A DNA stretch of 64,000 nt from Entomortierella parvispora (taxonomy: Eukaryota > Mortierellomycota > Mortierellomycetes > Mortierellales > Mortierellaceae). Numbering within the stretch: the stretch's first letter is position 1; the number at the start of each line of letters is the position of its first letter. The stretch is from the NCBI GenBank assembly GCA_963573315.1, contig OY752144.1, positions 1,420,501 through 1,484,500 of the forward strand, in the 5' to 3' direction. Below are positions 30,770 through 43,217 of this stretch, in pieces. The notes under the pieces are model-generated. The model was not told the origin of the DNA and ran no database searches. It was given only the letters and a program-made list of their open reading frames with translations. The translations under genes and the position numbers were made by a program.

Positions 30770-33724
30770 ATGGACCGAGTTCTGCCTCTCCTTGGTGCCT
30801 GGGGCTCTTTTGGATTGATGGGCACTGTGAGTTGAGTACCACCAACAGCAACACGCGTTTTTTTTAGTTACCTTGTCTTATCGTAAAAAGAGACATGCCT
30901 TCATGGAGCTCATCGCACTTCTTTTGCATTCCTTCGGTCATGGCCCCACACAGGCGCTCTTGCTCTTCTCCATCTTCTTCACTGTCTATTACTCGGACCG
31001 ACAGGACCGGGAACCTTTTGCCATGCTGGTGACAGTCCTGGCCTTGACCCTCTGTCTCTCGACGGTGGCCCTGTTCCCGGTTGATATATACTTGGTCTCA
31101 AGAATCATGGACCCAAACACAGGCCAAAGACGACCCTGGGCCACAGATGAGGCTATTGAGCAGATGCAGCTCTCTGTTCGCATCGTCTACTATGGTAAGA
31201 GCGACATCAAGATAGTACTAGGTTTTGCAAAGGTTTTTGCTGTCGGACCAGAAAAAAAAAGTGATCACGCTACCCGTCTCCCTCGGAATATGATTTTGCT
31301 GTCCCTGGCTCTTTGTCCTCATACACTCCCCTTTATTCTCGTAATTGTCATTGGATTGAAGTCCCATTGCTGATCATGCTCCCCGTGTTACTTGCTTCCT
31401 CTGTGGCCCAAAGCGGCCTATGGTCTCATTGCCAGTTTTTGCTTCGTCTGGATCCCGCTCGCGTACTTTTACTTTGAGGAACTAGCGGATGAGGATCAGA
31501 CCATTGTCCAGCGGCTGACGGCTGCCATCAAATACACGGTTTATTTTATTGTCGTTGCTGCCATCTTGCTCTTAACTGGCCTGCTGATCCAGCCTGCAAT
31601 TCACGGCGGGCGACGAGATCCTCCAATCGACGATGAGATTGGCGATAGGATGTATGGTGCCATCAATCATTGGAAAGGCGGTCGTGGTCGAGAATGGACT
31701 CGTGATTTTCCTCCACAACTTGGTAAGCAACCATCTTACATTTTTAGTCTAGTGTTTGCATGAGTTGAAAGTACCCAATGGCAGGGTGACTGATTTTCTT
31801 TTCTCCTTTTTTTTGGCGATTGCAATCATGCCTCCATTTGAACAGAGATCCCAGTCGTGTTTGGATTTGCTGCAGGTCTGATGGCGTTGGCCGGCACAGG
31901 CGTCCTAATCTTTTATACGGTAATGAAGTGCTGCAAATGATTGGCAGAAGACTCACGAACTGCTTTGGAGACTCAACTCTATTGCTGTTTTCCTTATCTT
32001 GAACCACGTAGGCACCCGGACTCTCGCTCTTGCCTCTACATCTTCTAGCTGGGCTCAAATCTATCCCAACAAGTATGGGTGAGACACATGCTGCATTGGC
32101 GGTCAACAGGGAGCGACAGATTGCTATCCTGAACAGATACCCGCGCCATGTTTTGCCTTACCAACACCATCAGGAACAACAGCAGCAGCCATCACCTCAT
32201 GTGAACCATTATCAGGCGAGCGGTGGAGCTGGCTATGTAGGAGCTTACCGTCAACTCTCTGAACGTGATCGCGAGACAATGAGTGAACTGGCCCAGGAAG
32301 AAGTGCTTTTGGAGAACAGGGCGAGGCTTGTACAACGCGCTCGGGATAGTTGGTTCAATCACTGTCAATGGATAATCCGACCATTCCAGGTAATTAAAGG
32401 AAAAAAGAAAACGAGACCATGGATGACATGGCGCCACATATCTGATTCATCTATCATTTCCTTTGAGCTCTCTTAGGTTATCCTGGGTCTAACGGGCACC
32501 GTTCTGACCGTGCTACTGATTGAATCGATCGTTGTCACTAGTATTGGCCAGTTGGAGAACCACATCTGCGGGGCGCCGCTCTGTGGATACTTTCCTTCCC
32601 GGCCGGACCTGCCTAACTTTCTGAACGCCGCCTTTTTAAGACTGTCGACAGTACGCTCGCCAACGCTCATTGTCAATTTTTAATATGGAAATTGAAGAAG
32701 TCCAACTCAACATCTTGTCTCTGCCAATGGAATCTCCTTTAGCTCTTCCCTTTGGATTACACATTCATGGTCATGCTGATCCTGTATATGTTTTGGGCCA
32801 CGACCAAGGGTATCATCTCGTTGGGGATCCGATTCCTTTGGATCAATCTCTACAAGTTCAAGGTCTCTGCCACTCAACCTCAGGGATTGCTCGCCGCAAC
32901 CATGCTGCTCATGCTCAGCCTCGCTGGTCTCTGTTACTCCCTCACGGTCTTTGCTGCACCCGACTACTCTATGTTTGGGAGTCAGAAATACGTAAGACTT
33001 GATAAGATTATTAGTTACTTTGTTACCTGCCATCAAAAACGCGTTTTTTCTGACATCTGCGCTTTTGACCAAAAAAAAATAGTGTAATCACACAGTCGTC
33101 TCAGTTCCGGACCCAGCGAATTCTTTGATTCCTGTTGAGATTATCAAGGACTGCAGTCAACATCCAGAACTGATCATCCCCTGTCATCTGGATGGGTCTC
33201 CGGACTGCACCTTGACGGTGACAGCTCAAATGATTCTCCAGATGATGGCCGTAAACCCGGCCTTGGGTGCGGGGCCATTGCAGGCCGTGATACAAGGACT
33301 CTTCTCGGTCAGTTTCTTATTGGCACTGATTATTAACCTATTCCGAGGATGTCGGCGCGGCTTTGGACAGGATCCTTTGGACGATGATGATGATGATGAC
33401 ATTGATGAAGATGATGACGATTATTTCGAGGATGATGAAGTGGATGCTAATGGAAGGGACACGTTGGATACGTTGCAGAGAAGGCGGCGGCGCCATTTAC
33501 AACATCAGCATCAATTGGATCAACAACGCCAACAACGCCAACAGCGGGCCAGTGGCCAGAGACTACCTCTTCGTGACGACAGTGAGAGGAGGCGGCTGCT
33601 CAGTGCTCCGACGAGGAGAGGAAGCGACCTTGCTGGACTCCCTTCAGATCCGACCTCTGTTGAAGGTGGGCAGGCTGTCCCTCCGCCTCCATCCCGCTAT
33701 GGAGCTGTTCGCCGTTTCGGTTAG
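30770..33724 (+). CDS. LMBR1-domain membrane protein, probable lysosomal/vacuolar cobalamin transporter
   Basis: Eight exons: 30770-30826, 30954-31194, 31414-31722, 31846-31919, 32012-32389, 32477-32650, 32743-32991, 33083-33724 (707 residues), all junctions in phase. LMBRD1 proteins export vitamin B12 from the lysosome or vacuole to the cytosol. Family motifs are LTLCLSTVALFPVDIYLVSR, PWATDEAIEQM, YGLIASFCFVWIPLAYFYFE, and KYTVYFIVVAAILLLTGLLI. Further C-terminal ones are LDYTFMVMLILYMFWATTKG and GIRFLWINLYKFK. About nine membrane spans are visible. A hydrophilic Gln/His-rich cytoplasmic loop lies at about residues 255-345. The C-terminal tail is a long acidic run (D7, DEDDDDYFEDDE) followed by Arg/Gln-rich sequence. 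Substrate is inferred from family only. A poly(A) signal lies at 33765. Confidence 0.85.
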
Positions 33725-33764
33725 TCGAATGTGTAGGTCTTCTGCTTTTGTTCATGCAGGGGTA

Positions 33765-33770
33765 AATAAA
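33765..33770 (+). terminator. Polyadenylation signal AATAAA
   Basis: It is 41 bp downstream of the LMBRD1-like stop codon, just before a convergent gene. Confidence 0.5.
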
Positions 33771-33869
33771 GGTTTTTTTTAGGGTATTTTTCACATTTCT
33801 GAAGATGTATCCCATGTTATGTATGGCGCCATATTTTAATATCATTATAGAGGAATCGTGAAGTGAGGG

Positions 33870-36472
33870 TCAAGCGTCAATGGGCACAGTTGAAATTGGT
33901 GATGAGGGACCCCACTGAGAAGTTGGGCGACGAGGTATGGAGATTGGTGAGCTACTGTAAACCGGATCAGAGATCACCCTAGAGCAGAGGTCCAACTTGT
34001 AGAGTGTCTCGATCTTGAGGGCATCGATGGCGTCTGTCTCTTGGTAATGGGCCTTGTCCACAATCTGGTCCAACATGGGCTATCATGAAAGGAGGAAAGC
34101 GTGGTAAGTCTTTGTAAGAAAGACAAAGAAAAAAGAAAAAAAAAAAAGAGACGGACACTTACAAAGGTCAATTGCCAGGAATTTAGTCGTCGGAACCATC
34201 CTCCTTCGCGCTGCGAGATCGTTTCGATCCAGTCATCCCAGTAACCCAAACGGGCATTCGTCCTCCAGTCTCCCTTCACCTTGATAGATGAGTCTGTTCT
34301 CATGGGGAACGCATTCATTCCAGCCCAAATCACCATCGACGAACCATCCCTGGTCATTGGGTTCTTCCCCATCTGAACCTCGGATAAACTGGCAACTTCA
34401 GATATCTTCTGAGCTTTTTCCTTTCGAGATTCTTTCCAACGGTTCAAACGCGTCACAACTACTTCCCATCGATCCGTTAATTGAGCCGTGTTCCACTGAC
34501 CACCAGCGACAGGCCCTGAGGCAGGCCATTGACCGAGATTCAGAACAATGGTGTCGTAGAGATCCAGGTCCTCGTCTGAAGACGCGATGAGATCATCCAG
34601 GAACTGATCTGCTTTGTAGATCAACTCGATCTCTGTGTCGGCCTTGGAACGAGGGATCTTGGTCGCTGTCGTTGGCTCTTGAGACGTAATCTTGTGACTC
34701 CAATCCAAGGAATCAAGACCGGGCAGGAATTCGTCATGCTTGTTGAATTTTTGATGTTTTGGATCAATAGGCCGATAATGGTTCAGGATCGCGTTGTAGG
34801 TCGAGCGAACTTGTGAATCCCCGGCGAAAAGGATCCGACGGCGGGGGGCCAGAGCAGAAGAAAAGGTATCCTTATCTGACAAGGACTGTCCCCGCATCTC
34901 GGATGGAGGGGAGGTCATCGAGTCACAGGTAGCTTTGTACGGATCTTGAGAGGGCGCGTTGGGTAGGTGACTCGTGGGGGTCATTGTGCAGCCACTAGGG
35001 ACAAAGCGCCAGCCGCGTGTCAACCTTGGCTCTTGATCGTCACTGTCAGCGACGTAGTTGGCCCTGCTAACTTGAGTTGGGTTATCTACGTCGTAATTAA
35101 TCTCATGATCGAGATTGACACCAGCCCCTGGAGCTCGGTTGATGATGTCAAGATCTGAAAACACCTTCAGGGCCAGATGTTCTTGCCAGTAGGAGCCTCG
35201 TGTAGGCGCCATTCGATCACAAGACTCGAATTCAGTCTCTCTGATCGACTTTAGTCGATCCAGGAACGAGTTGAGGTCGCACTCGGAACAAACTGCTAAT
35301 GGGGAAGACTCGATGTCTGAAGCAGAGTCGACCAGGAGTTCGTGAGTCCACTGGGGCCAGATTCCTGGTCGGCTCTCTGACGTGGCCCGGAATCGCTCGT
35401 ATGTGAGCCAGCCGGAGATTTTGACTGGACCTGGCAAGGTCATTCTGAAGTTGGCTCTGTAGACCAGTAGAGGGGAATCAGAATTTTCCGCGACGGCCGT
35501 TGATGGAGGGGTGGAAGGGAGTGTGACCATCAAGTCTTTCGAGACTAATTGAGCGCCCAAGGCCAGCTTTTGCGCTCCTTCAATCACGAAGTAGAAATCG
35601 TCGGGACCAGCTACTTGTCGAAAGTACTGATCGTGGGTTGCGTTCTTCGATACCTTGAAGCGTAAGAAGGGCTCAATGACTGAAATATTGTGATGAGTGA
35701 TCTGGATAAACCCTTGACTGCAATCTTCGTTTGAGATACAAAAGGCTAGTGTGTAGTCTTGTAATTGAGATGAAATTGAACGGCAATGCACCTGGTCAGG
35801 TCGGAGAGCCTGTGTCGAGGCCACGGAGGCAAAAGTACTGGATGCGATTGGAGTCGTGGACGAAGACGCGTGTGAGGGGGGATCGAAAGAGGACTCGGTG
35901 GAGAGGAAGGCTGCAGGGCAATGAGCCGGGATCGCCTCTTGGGATTGAAACACCCTCGAACCTGGTCTTGAAGGCCTCGGACGGACATGATGCTTTGGTG
36001 CGCTGTCATGGATCCAGGATGGCTGAACACCGTCATCTTCTTCTTCTTCATACTCTTCTTCCTCGCCGTTCTCAGAGTAGTCCCAGACGGTGCCCTCGTC
36101 GTCATCCTCCTCCTCGGTCATGATAGTATCTTGCGGGTAATCTTCCTCTGGCATGCCCTCATCATATTCGGGCTCGGCGTACGGTGAAAACCTCTCAGGA
36201 TCCTCCTTCGTCTTTTCAGGATGGCTCTTGTATTCATGGTCGTGGGGAGGGTCAGGGGCTGTTGAGTGGTCATTGGGGGACGTTGGTATCGATCTATTTA
36301 AGCCGGATGAGGACAATTGAATGTGGACAGTGTTGATGACGAGGAGAGCGGAGGAAACGGCAAGAAGAACAAGGGCGGCGCGTTTATAAGAAAGTGGTCT
36401 GGCAGTGCTTGATGTTGGTTTGGACGGTTGTTGTAATGGAAGGAGAGGGCCTTCGAGGATACTGAAGGTCAT
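33870..36472 (-). CDS. Type II membrane protein with PC-esterase (GDSL-like) domain
   Basis: Two exons on the minus strand: 36472-34163 and 34079-33870 (839 residues). A single hydrophobic segment (RAALVLLAVSSALLVINTV, about residues 29-47) after a short basic N-terminus predicts a signal anchor, placing the rest in the secretory lumen or outside. Residues 60-180 are acidic and disordered. The domain contains TRGWRFVPSGC, then the nucleophile block RRILFAGDSQVRSTYNAILN (GDS, like plant TBL/PMR5 and animal CASD1 acyl-esterases). The oxyanion-type strand is DTIVLNLGQWPASG, with MVIWAGMNAFPMR beyond. The second exon supplies DKAHY, which fits the D-x-x-H of the catalytic triad, followed by LYKLDLCSR. 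It probably acts on acyl or O-acetyl groups of glycoconjugates, an inference. The TTG extension to 36532 is not needed. Confidence 0.7.
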
Positions 36473-37738
36473 GATGTCAAAGGAAAACGTTACAATAAAA
36501 GAAAGGGATGAAATGACGAAAATGATGTACAATGGAAATGATGCAGGTTGGGGGTGGGGGAGGGAAGTGAGGTGTCGTTACAAGATGAAAAGTATGGATC
36601 TGAGGAGTATAGATCTGAGGAGTATGGAGCTGAGATGCCTTCAAAGGAAGAAATGGCAGCTGAAAGTTAAGGGAAGGAAAGGGCAAGATCGACCTTCAGT
36701 TACAGGGCATGATGAAGAGGGCGGAAAGTAGGGAGAAAGGAAAGTGAGTCAGGGGAAAAGAGAGAAAAGGCAGCTATACCAGGAGAAACGTCAACTTCAT
36801 CATCGATGATGAACGACCAAGACGACCTTTGAAAAATAAAGGGCGGAAAAGAGCCTTTACCAGGGTTCTCTCTGTTTTTTTTGGTCCGCTGTCAATGGTT
36901 GAATGCACCCATCTGGTCCAATCGCTCTCATGCACACGAGCGGGTTAACAGACGGGTTAGTGACCAGACAACAAGACCAATTCGGCATTACCATGCAGGT
37001 GTTCACCAAAAAGCAACAACAAAACGATTTAAATTAGGTCCGGGGTCCACAGAAATCAATTTTGCAATCAAATGTTGTCGCGGTTAGACCCTGACTAGTG
37101 TAGAATTCTAAGATCGTTGCGCTCTTTTCTGTACTTTTGGGCCCAGCAGTCTTCGAGGGAGGAGTTTTGCCTCCCGTCGTCATTATCGCCAGACCACCCC
37201 TGCAGTTCACCCCGTCTAGACGGACAGACGGAGTCCCTGTCTTCCAGGAACGCCCCATGGAATACTTCTAGTCTGCAGCGAACTTGCGCTTATCCAGCAC
37301 TCCATCAAGATGGCAGGCACTAGATCTTACATCTAAAAATATCTCCCGGACAACGATATCATCCTTCTAGGTGTATCGGGCTGAGTGTCCATGCTTCTAT
37401 AGGTTTCTATGGCTTTCTATACTTCTGTGCGAATGCATAGCATCTGCCTAGGAAATTATTACGGCCCTTGGACGTCAGACGCGCTGGGAAAAACTGCCGA
37501 CTGCACTCTTCATCCCGGTGGACTCTTTTTTGCAGAAACGGGACAGACGAGAAGGCAAAAATAACAAAAAGAAAAAAGCGGCGTGTCCCTCTCCACAGCA
37601 GGGCGCAGACCATTCCCCTGCTCTCGTGTTTCACGCAAGGAGGCCAGCCACCAAGCAATGGTGAATGTCGACTCTCATCTGGACAAAATCGCTTCATTTC
37701 TGGTAATCTCATATTCTTGCTGAAATCCGGCGTGTGCC
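36473..37738. other. Intergenic region with a short tandem repeat
   Basis: Divergent region of 1.27 kb. It holds three imperfect 15-bp units of the type GGATCTGAGGAGTAT at about 36596-36634. No gene is seen. Confidence 0.5.
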
Positions 37739-39643
37739 ATGTTGTCAGTCTCTTCGCCCAGAAACATCTCTTCGTCTCCCATCAAGTCTAGCAAGGCAAA
37801 CCGGACTCGGCAAGGTCAGGCCATTCTCCAGGTTGCGCCTCTCTTGGTTCACACGTTGGACAGACAGACAGTCTTGGCGTGCATAAGGGTCGACCGTGCC
37901 TGGAAAGCCGTCTTTGAGCCGCTTCTCTGGCACGACTTTAACCTCTTTCGGGACCATCTCCCTCCACACCTCCTTGGTGTAGCGACAGCAGAGCAAGGCG
38001 GCAGTGGTGGATATGGCTACAGTGGACAACCGCAGCAGCATCAACAACAGAAGCGGCCAAGGAGACGATCACCAGCAGTGTCTCTGATGCAGAAGAACGC
38101 TCGTCTTGTGCGAAGACTCCGATTCTTTGGCGAGGTTCCTCTCTTTCAGCAACTTCTTCCTGGCTGCACACAGCTCGAGCACTTGGAAGTGACTCGATAC
38201 ACAGAAGAGATCAAGCAGCTCCTCGAACAAAACAGTGCGACCCTGAAGAGCTTCACCTGCAAAACCGATCCCCTGACGAGAGCAATGCAGGACCCGGTGG
38301 TGATTGATAAAATTTGGTTCATCTTAAGAGAGATGCCGGAGCTGCGTGCCTTGGAACTGGACACGGTCATTGTGTCAGACTATGAAGGCCGGGCCTTTGG
38401 AAAGGTATGCACAAATCTAACCAGCCTGAGGCTTATCGATGTCAAACTGCTGGAACGACCCAAGTCCGAGACGGTCAACTTTGTGAACCTGCGAACGTTG
38501 GTCCTGGATCGATGCTATGTGCCGAACGAGGACCCGCAACAGTTGCTGCTGTTCCAGCTCTGCACTCGAATGGAGAGTCTTGTCTGGAAGTCGCGCTCAG
38601 GAAAACTGCCGGTCGTGAGCTTTGTCAACTTGTTGAACGGAGCCCTAGATCAGACTCGAAATCGAACACGACTTTTGACAGGCTTGGACCTATCCTCCTC
38701 CAAAGTTCTGGATGCAGAATTTGCATTTCTGATCAAGTTGCTTCCGGTGCTGACACGAATCAATGCGAACGATACCTTGTTTGGGCCCCTGTCGACTCGA
38801 GCACTTGTTGAACAATTGAAGGTACAACAACAAGACCAACTGGAGCATTATCAGGTCACGCCCACAGCACTACTTCGGATTAGGGAACTTTACTTGATAC
38901 GGTGTTCGAACCTCACCATCATAGACACCCAAACCTTGCTGACGACCTGCGCGGGGCTTCGAGCGTTTTCTGCTCCGGCTGTGAGTGCCTTAGCCATGGA
39001 CCGTCGACGATGGGTGTGTTTGGATCTAGAGGAGCTCGATGTGTGTGTCGCCCAAATGGATCGACTGCCCACAAATGCTTTTCCCAGACACCGAGCCGTC
39101 TACGCCCAATTGGCTGCCCTTTCAAAACTGAAGGTCCTTCGACTAGGTGAAGTTCCTTCTGCACACGATGGAGGAGCGATGGGAGGAGGGGGGAAGTCTG
39201 TCGGGGTGGTACCTGGATCTAGGCTGTCGAACTCGCCCATGGTTCGAACTAACATTGACTTTGATGGCGACCAAGACATGGCTGACCCTGACGCCTTTCA
39301 CCGTGGGGGATCTGGAGCGCATCAAGAGTATCTTCTGGATCTTAAACTGGACAGCGGACTGGGTTTGCTCTCGACCCTGACCCGAATCCGAGAACTCAAC
39401 TGTGAACGACTGCGGACAGCGATGGAATTTGGAGACCTTCAGTGGATGGTTCAACAATGGAAGACGCTCGAGCGACTCGTTGGAAGCGTGAACTGCACCC
39501 ATCGAAGTAGTCATGGTGGCCACCAAAAAGAACAGCAGCACGGGGGGATGGCCAACACTTTTTTGCGCGAGCACTTACCTGGACTGAAGACGTTTAGGAA
39601 TCAGGAGGAGGCTTGGTTGGCCGATGTGGTTGCCGATGTATAA
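37739..39643 (+). CDS. Leucine-rich F-box-like protein
   Basis: An intronless 634-residue frame from ATG 37739. Residues about 30-70 resemble a degenerate F-box (ILQVAPLLVHTLDRQTVLAC, then RVDRAWKAVFEPLLWHDFNL). This is followed by irregular leucine-rich repeats: CTQLEHLEVTRYTEEIKQLL, MPELRALELDTVIVSDYEGR, CTNLTSLRLIDVKLLERPKS and VNLRTLVLDRCYVPNEDPQ. Such proteins are a large expanded family in Mortierellomycotina and Mucoromycota, and most have unknown targets. A Gln-rich, basic linker (about residues 95-115) separates the F-box from the repeats, and a Gly/Asp-rich insertion lies at about 475-525. The start codon is the first ATG; no intron signal disrupts the frame. SCF adaptor function is inferred only from the fold. 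Confidence 0.65.
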   Translation: MLSVSSPRNISSSPIKSSKANRTRQGQAILQVAPLLVHTLDRQTVLACIRVDRAWKAVFEPLLWHDFNLFRDHLPPHLLGVATAEQGGSGGYGYSGQPQQHQQQKRPRRRSPAVSLMQKNARLVRRLRFFGEVPLFQQLLPGCTQLEHLEVTRYTEEIKQLLEQNSATLKSFTCKTDPLTRAMQDPVVIDKIWFILREMPELRALELDTVIVSDYEGRAFGKVCTNLTSLRLIDVKLLERPKSETVNFVNLRTLVLDRCYVPNEDPQQLLLFQLCTRMESLVWKSRSGKLPVVSFVNLLNGALDQTRNRTRLLTGLDLSSSKVLDAEFAFLIKLLPVLTRINANDTLFGPLSTRALVEQLKVQQQDQLEHYQVTPTALLRIRELYLIRCSNLTIIDTQTLLTTCAGLRAFSAPAVSALAMDRRRWVCLDLEELDVCVAQMDRLPTNAFPRHRAVYAQLAALSKLKVLRLGEVPSAHDGGAMGGGGKSVGVVPGSRLSNSPMVRTNIDFDGDQDMADPDAFHRGGSGAHQEYLLDLKLDSGLGLLSTLTRIRELNCERLRTAMEFGDLQWMVQQWKTLERLVGSVNCTHRSSHGGHQKEQQHGGMANTFLREHLPGLKTFRNQEEAWLADVVADV

Positions 39644-40268
39644 AGAAAATAATACAATAATACCTGGCATAGCTTGTATCATCGCTGTGCCTTTTGCTCC
39701 ACCTTACGAAGGAGCTTCGGGTCTTCCTCGAGAAGATAAGCTGAGTACGGTAGTTGGATGGAATTGGGATGGGCTATTACTCCTGTTTGAGTGTTGTGTG
39801 TGCACACAACAAGGTGGGGCAGAGACGACGGCCATCCAGCGCACAAATGGTACCATTGCAATAGCCTGAAGACACACATCACAACCCCAGTCGGTCAGGA
39901 CAAACAACAAGAGCAGTTCGTGTTTGTTGTTTCTTGCCCGTTCTTATTGTCTTGGTGCGCCTCGTCCGTGCTAGGTTGGGAGAATCAAGCGAGCGAGTGT
40001 GGGAACAACAATGCGCCCTCTCTTTGTCCAGCTTGTCAAATGCAATGCACCTCGGTCTTTCGGTCCGAGCCATGTGGTGGGTGAGGCAGACCGAGTGAGG
40101 GATCAAGCGTGCTATGCGCTGTTTTTGTGGGTATAAAAGGCGTGTGTCTTTTCTTTGTAGACTAGCCCTCTTTCTTTCTTCTTCACATCCGCTTTCTTTC
40201 ACCATCCTTTTCTTCATCCCCCTGTACATATCGAGACCCCCCAGCCCCTCTTTGTATATTTTCTCGTC
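39644..40268. other. Intergenic: catalase promoter region
   Basis: 625 bp between co-oriented genes. The only clear element is the TATA box at 40132. Confidence 0.6.
40132..40140 (+). promoter_or_regulatory. TATA box of the catalase gene
   Basis: TATAAAAGG lies 137 bp upstream of the catalase ATG. A pyrimidine-rich stretch follows, typical of highly expressed fungal genes. Confidence 0.65.
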
Positions 40269-42256
40269 ATGGTTCACACTGCCCCCACTATCCTTGCTAC
40301 ACCCAATAGCAATGTGTTGACCACATCCAACGGTAGGTTGCTTCTGCCTCAACTTCACTACTTCCTTTCTATCAGGTCTGCGCATTCTGTTCTTTGTTCG
40401 CACGCTCACCTTATATACTGTCTCGATAGGCAACCCTGTGGATGACAATCAAAACTCTATGACTGCCGGTGAGTTCGGTCCTGTCCTTCTCCAGGATTTC
40501 CACCTCATCGATAAGCTTGCCCACTTTGACCGCGAACGCATTCCCGAGCGTGTCGTCCACGCTAAGGGTGCCGGAGCACACGGATATTTTGGTAAGTAAC
40601 GAAAACGAGTCAGCTACTGTCTACGGAGAGCAGTGAGGGGGGCCAGCTTCCGAGGCAAAAGGTGATCTCTGGAACAGCTAGGGCTGCGCACTGGCTTTTT
40701 GATGCCAACTGCGTCGGACAGGTTTTGCATAGTCGTCATAGTGATGAGTCCTAGAGTGATAGGATGGATGAGAGTCAAAGCCACATCCTGGGAACGGGGC
40801 CGCATGAAATGAACGAGCAATGACACTAATGCTCACACCCTGCCGTTTCCCTTATTTGTCCCTTGCTCTCCGAACATTTAGAGGTCACCGCCGACCTGAC
40901 CAAGCTGACTTCGGCCCACTTCTTGCAGAAGCCCGGCACCAAGACCCCCATCTTTGCGCGCTTTTCCACCGTCGGAGGCGAGAAGGGCTCCAGCGACTCT
41001 GCCCGCGACCCCCGTGGCTTTGCCGTCAAGTTCTACACCGAGGAAGGCAACTGGGACATGGTTGGAAACAACACCCCAGTCTTTTTCATGTAAGCTCTCC
41101 TGGAAATCACTAAATGTCACGAGAAGAGACAAAGCGCCAACTGTTTTTTCGTTTTACTCACGCCCATCATTTCTCCCGTCTCCACAGTCGCGACCCCCTC
41201 AAGTTCCCAGACTTCATCCATACCCAGAAGCGTAACCCCCAGACCAACCTGAAGGATGCCGATGCCTTCTGGGACTTCATCTCTCTCTCGCACGAGACTC
41301 TGCATCAGGTCACCATCCTCATGAGCAACCGTGGAACTCCTGCCGGCTTCCGCCACATGGATGGCTTCTCGTCACACACCCTCAAGCTTGTCAATGCCCA
41401 GGGTGAGGCACATCTCGTCAAGTGGCATTTCAAGACCGACCAGGGCATCAAGAACCTGTCGGCAGAGGAAGCTGCTCATTTGGACGCTACCAACCCTGAC
41501 AGCTCCACTGAGGATTTGTTCAATGCCATCGACAGGGGCGAGTTCCCCTCTTGGACCGTCTCACTTCAGGTTATGAAGGAGGCTGATGCCGCCAACTACA
41601 AGTGGAACGTCTTTGATGTCACCAAGGTCTGGCCACATGCGGACTATCCCCTCCAGAAGATCGGAAAGATGGTCCTGAACCGCAACCCTGCCAACTATTT
41701 TGCCGAAGTTGAGCAGGCCGCGTTCTCGCCTTCGCACATGGTTCCCGGTATTGATGTCACCAACGACAAGATGTTGCAGGGCCGCCTGTTCTCGTACCCT
41801 GACACTCATCGCCATCGTCTCGGCGTCAACTACCTGCACTTGCCCATCAACCAGCCCTACCGCGCTCGCATCGCTAACCAGCAGCGTGATGGACCAGCTA
41901 CCTACTCCCAAAACTCGAACGGTGATCCCAACTACGAGCCTCAGTCGAAGGATCCTCAAGGTCCAGCTCAGCAATTGCACGATATCCGCGCCAAGTATAC
42001 GTCTGTGGTGTTGAGCGGCAAGACGGGCCGCTACCCTCATCGTGTCTCTGACGATGACTATGTGCAGCCCGGCAATCTGTACCGCCTGATGAAGGGCAAG
42101 GAGCAGGATGATCTCATCTCCAACATTGTCGGTCATATCAAGAACGTCAAGAATCAGGAGATTGTCAAGCGCCAGATCGCCATCTTCAACAAGGCCGACC
42201 CCGAGTGGGGACGACGTGTTGAGGAGGGACTTCATGCTCTCAAGAAGAAGCACTAA
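40269..42256 (+). CDS. Catalase (small-subunit type)
   Basis: Four exons: 40269-40332, 40430-40591, 40882-41089, 41188-42256 (500 residues). It is a heme enzyme that dismutates hydrogen peroxide. The active-site block is [20 protein letters not shown] with the distal His; the distal Asn is in [11 protein letters not shown]. The proximal heme ligand Tyr is in [20 protein letters not shown], the R-x3-Y family signature. Further conserved strings are [20 protein letters not shown] and [20 protein letters not shown]. At 500 residues it belongs to the small-subunit catalases that bind NADPH. The C-terminus is LKKKH, not a canonical peroxisomal tripeptide, so location is uncertain. The third intron splits an Ile codon; reading straight through would put Met and stop. 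The strong TATA box suggests high or inducible expression. Confidence 0.95.
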
Positions 42257-43217
42257 GGAAGGAAGGAATCGAGAACCCCTCTCTATCTGTCTATCCTTCG
42301 AATAGGATGGACTCTCGTTCATCCTCCCAAACACACTCATTGTTTTCTCGATTGATCGAGGATGGTCTTTTATTTTTTTTCTAAAGTAAAAGCAAAGTGT
42401 AATAAAAATATAAAAACATAAGAAAACAAAGAGGAAGAAGAGGAGGAGGAGAGGAGGAAGAAGAGGAGGAGAAGAAGGAGCAGAGGAGGCGACCTCCTGC
42501 AGAGTTCGAGTCAAGGAACAAAGGAAAACGAGGAAGGGGCAAAAGACAAAAGAAGAAAGAAAAAATGTCCGCGAAACCCAAGCCCGACCGAACAACCGAC
42601 GCGCGCTGACCGTTCAAATAGCGATCAGGAGCCTATGGAAACGATCCGTAATTGGCAGACTGGGCTTGTTTGCAAGCGTGCTGATCACATGAGGGGGATT
42701 TGAAGCATGGACGCAAGATTCCACCCCTCCTCATTGAGCTACCTCTCTCTCTCTCTCTTTCTCTTCTCCATTACTCCTTCCTCCTTCCTCTGGCATCTCT
42801 TTTGCTCTCCAGCTTCCATCTCCCCCCTCCATCTCTCCATCTCTGTCCTCCCTTTACTCGTTACTCCCTGCATTGTCGTATACTCTGCATTCCACTCCAC
42901 TGTCACATTCTTGAACTTAATCAACGCCAGGAGGACCCTTGTGCGTCTCTGTGTTCTCCACACTCTCATCTCAACCGACCCTGGCTTCTTGGTCAAGAGC
43001 AATGCCATGTGCCCTGCCAGTAAGGAGACTCTCATGTGCTCGACCCTCATGCTGATGAAAGGACAGTCTGTCTCTCTGCCAGTCAGTCAGTCAGTCTGTT
43101 GGGTTGTGTGCGCTTTGCAGCAAAGCTGACCAGACACCTGACAAACACAAACGAAACGAACCTGCTTCTTTTTTTACCCCTGCAGCTCTTGCACTAGCAG
43201 CAACAGAATCCACGCCG
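42257..43217. other. Intergenic with purine- and pyrimidine-rich tracts
   Basis: A GAGGAA-rich run (about 42425-42485) and a CTCTCT-rich run (about 42740-42850). A possible small first exon of the next gene, 43007-43019 (MCPA, donor GTAAGG), lies here and would splice in phase to 43187. No other gene is seen. Confidence 0.45.

Noticed and set aside
41561-42595. 344-residue open frame antisense to catalase
   Set aside because: It mirrors the codon bias of the catalase sense strand and runs on into the purine-rich 3' tract; its leucine-rich sequence has no family resemblance.
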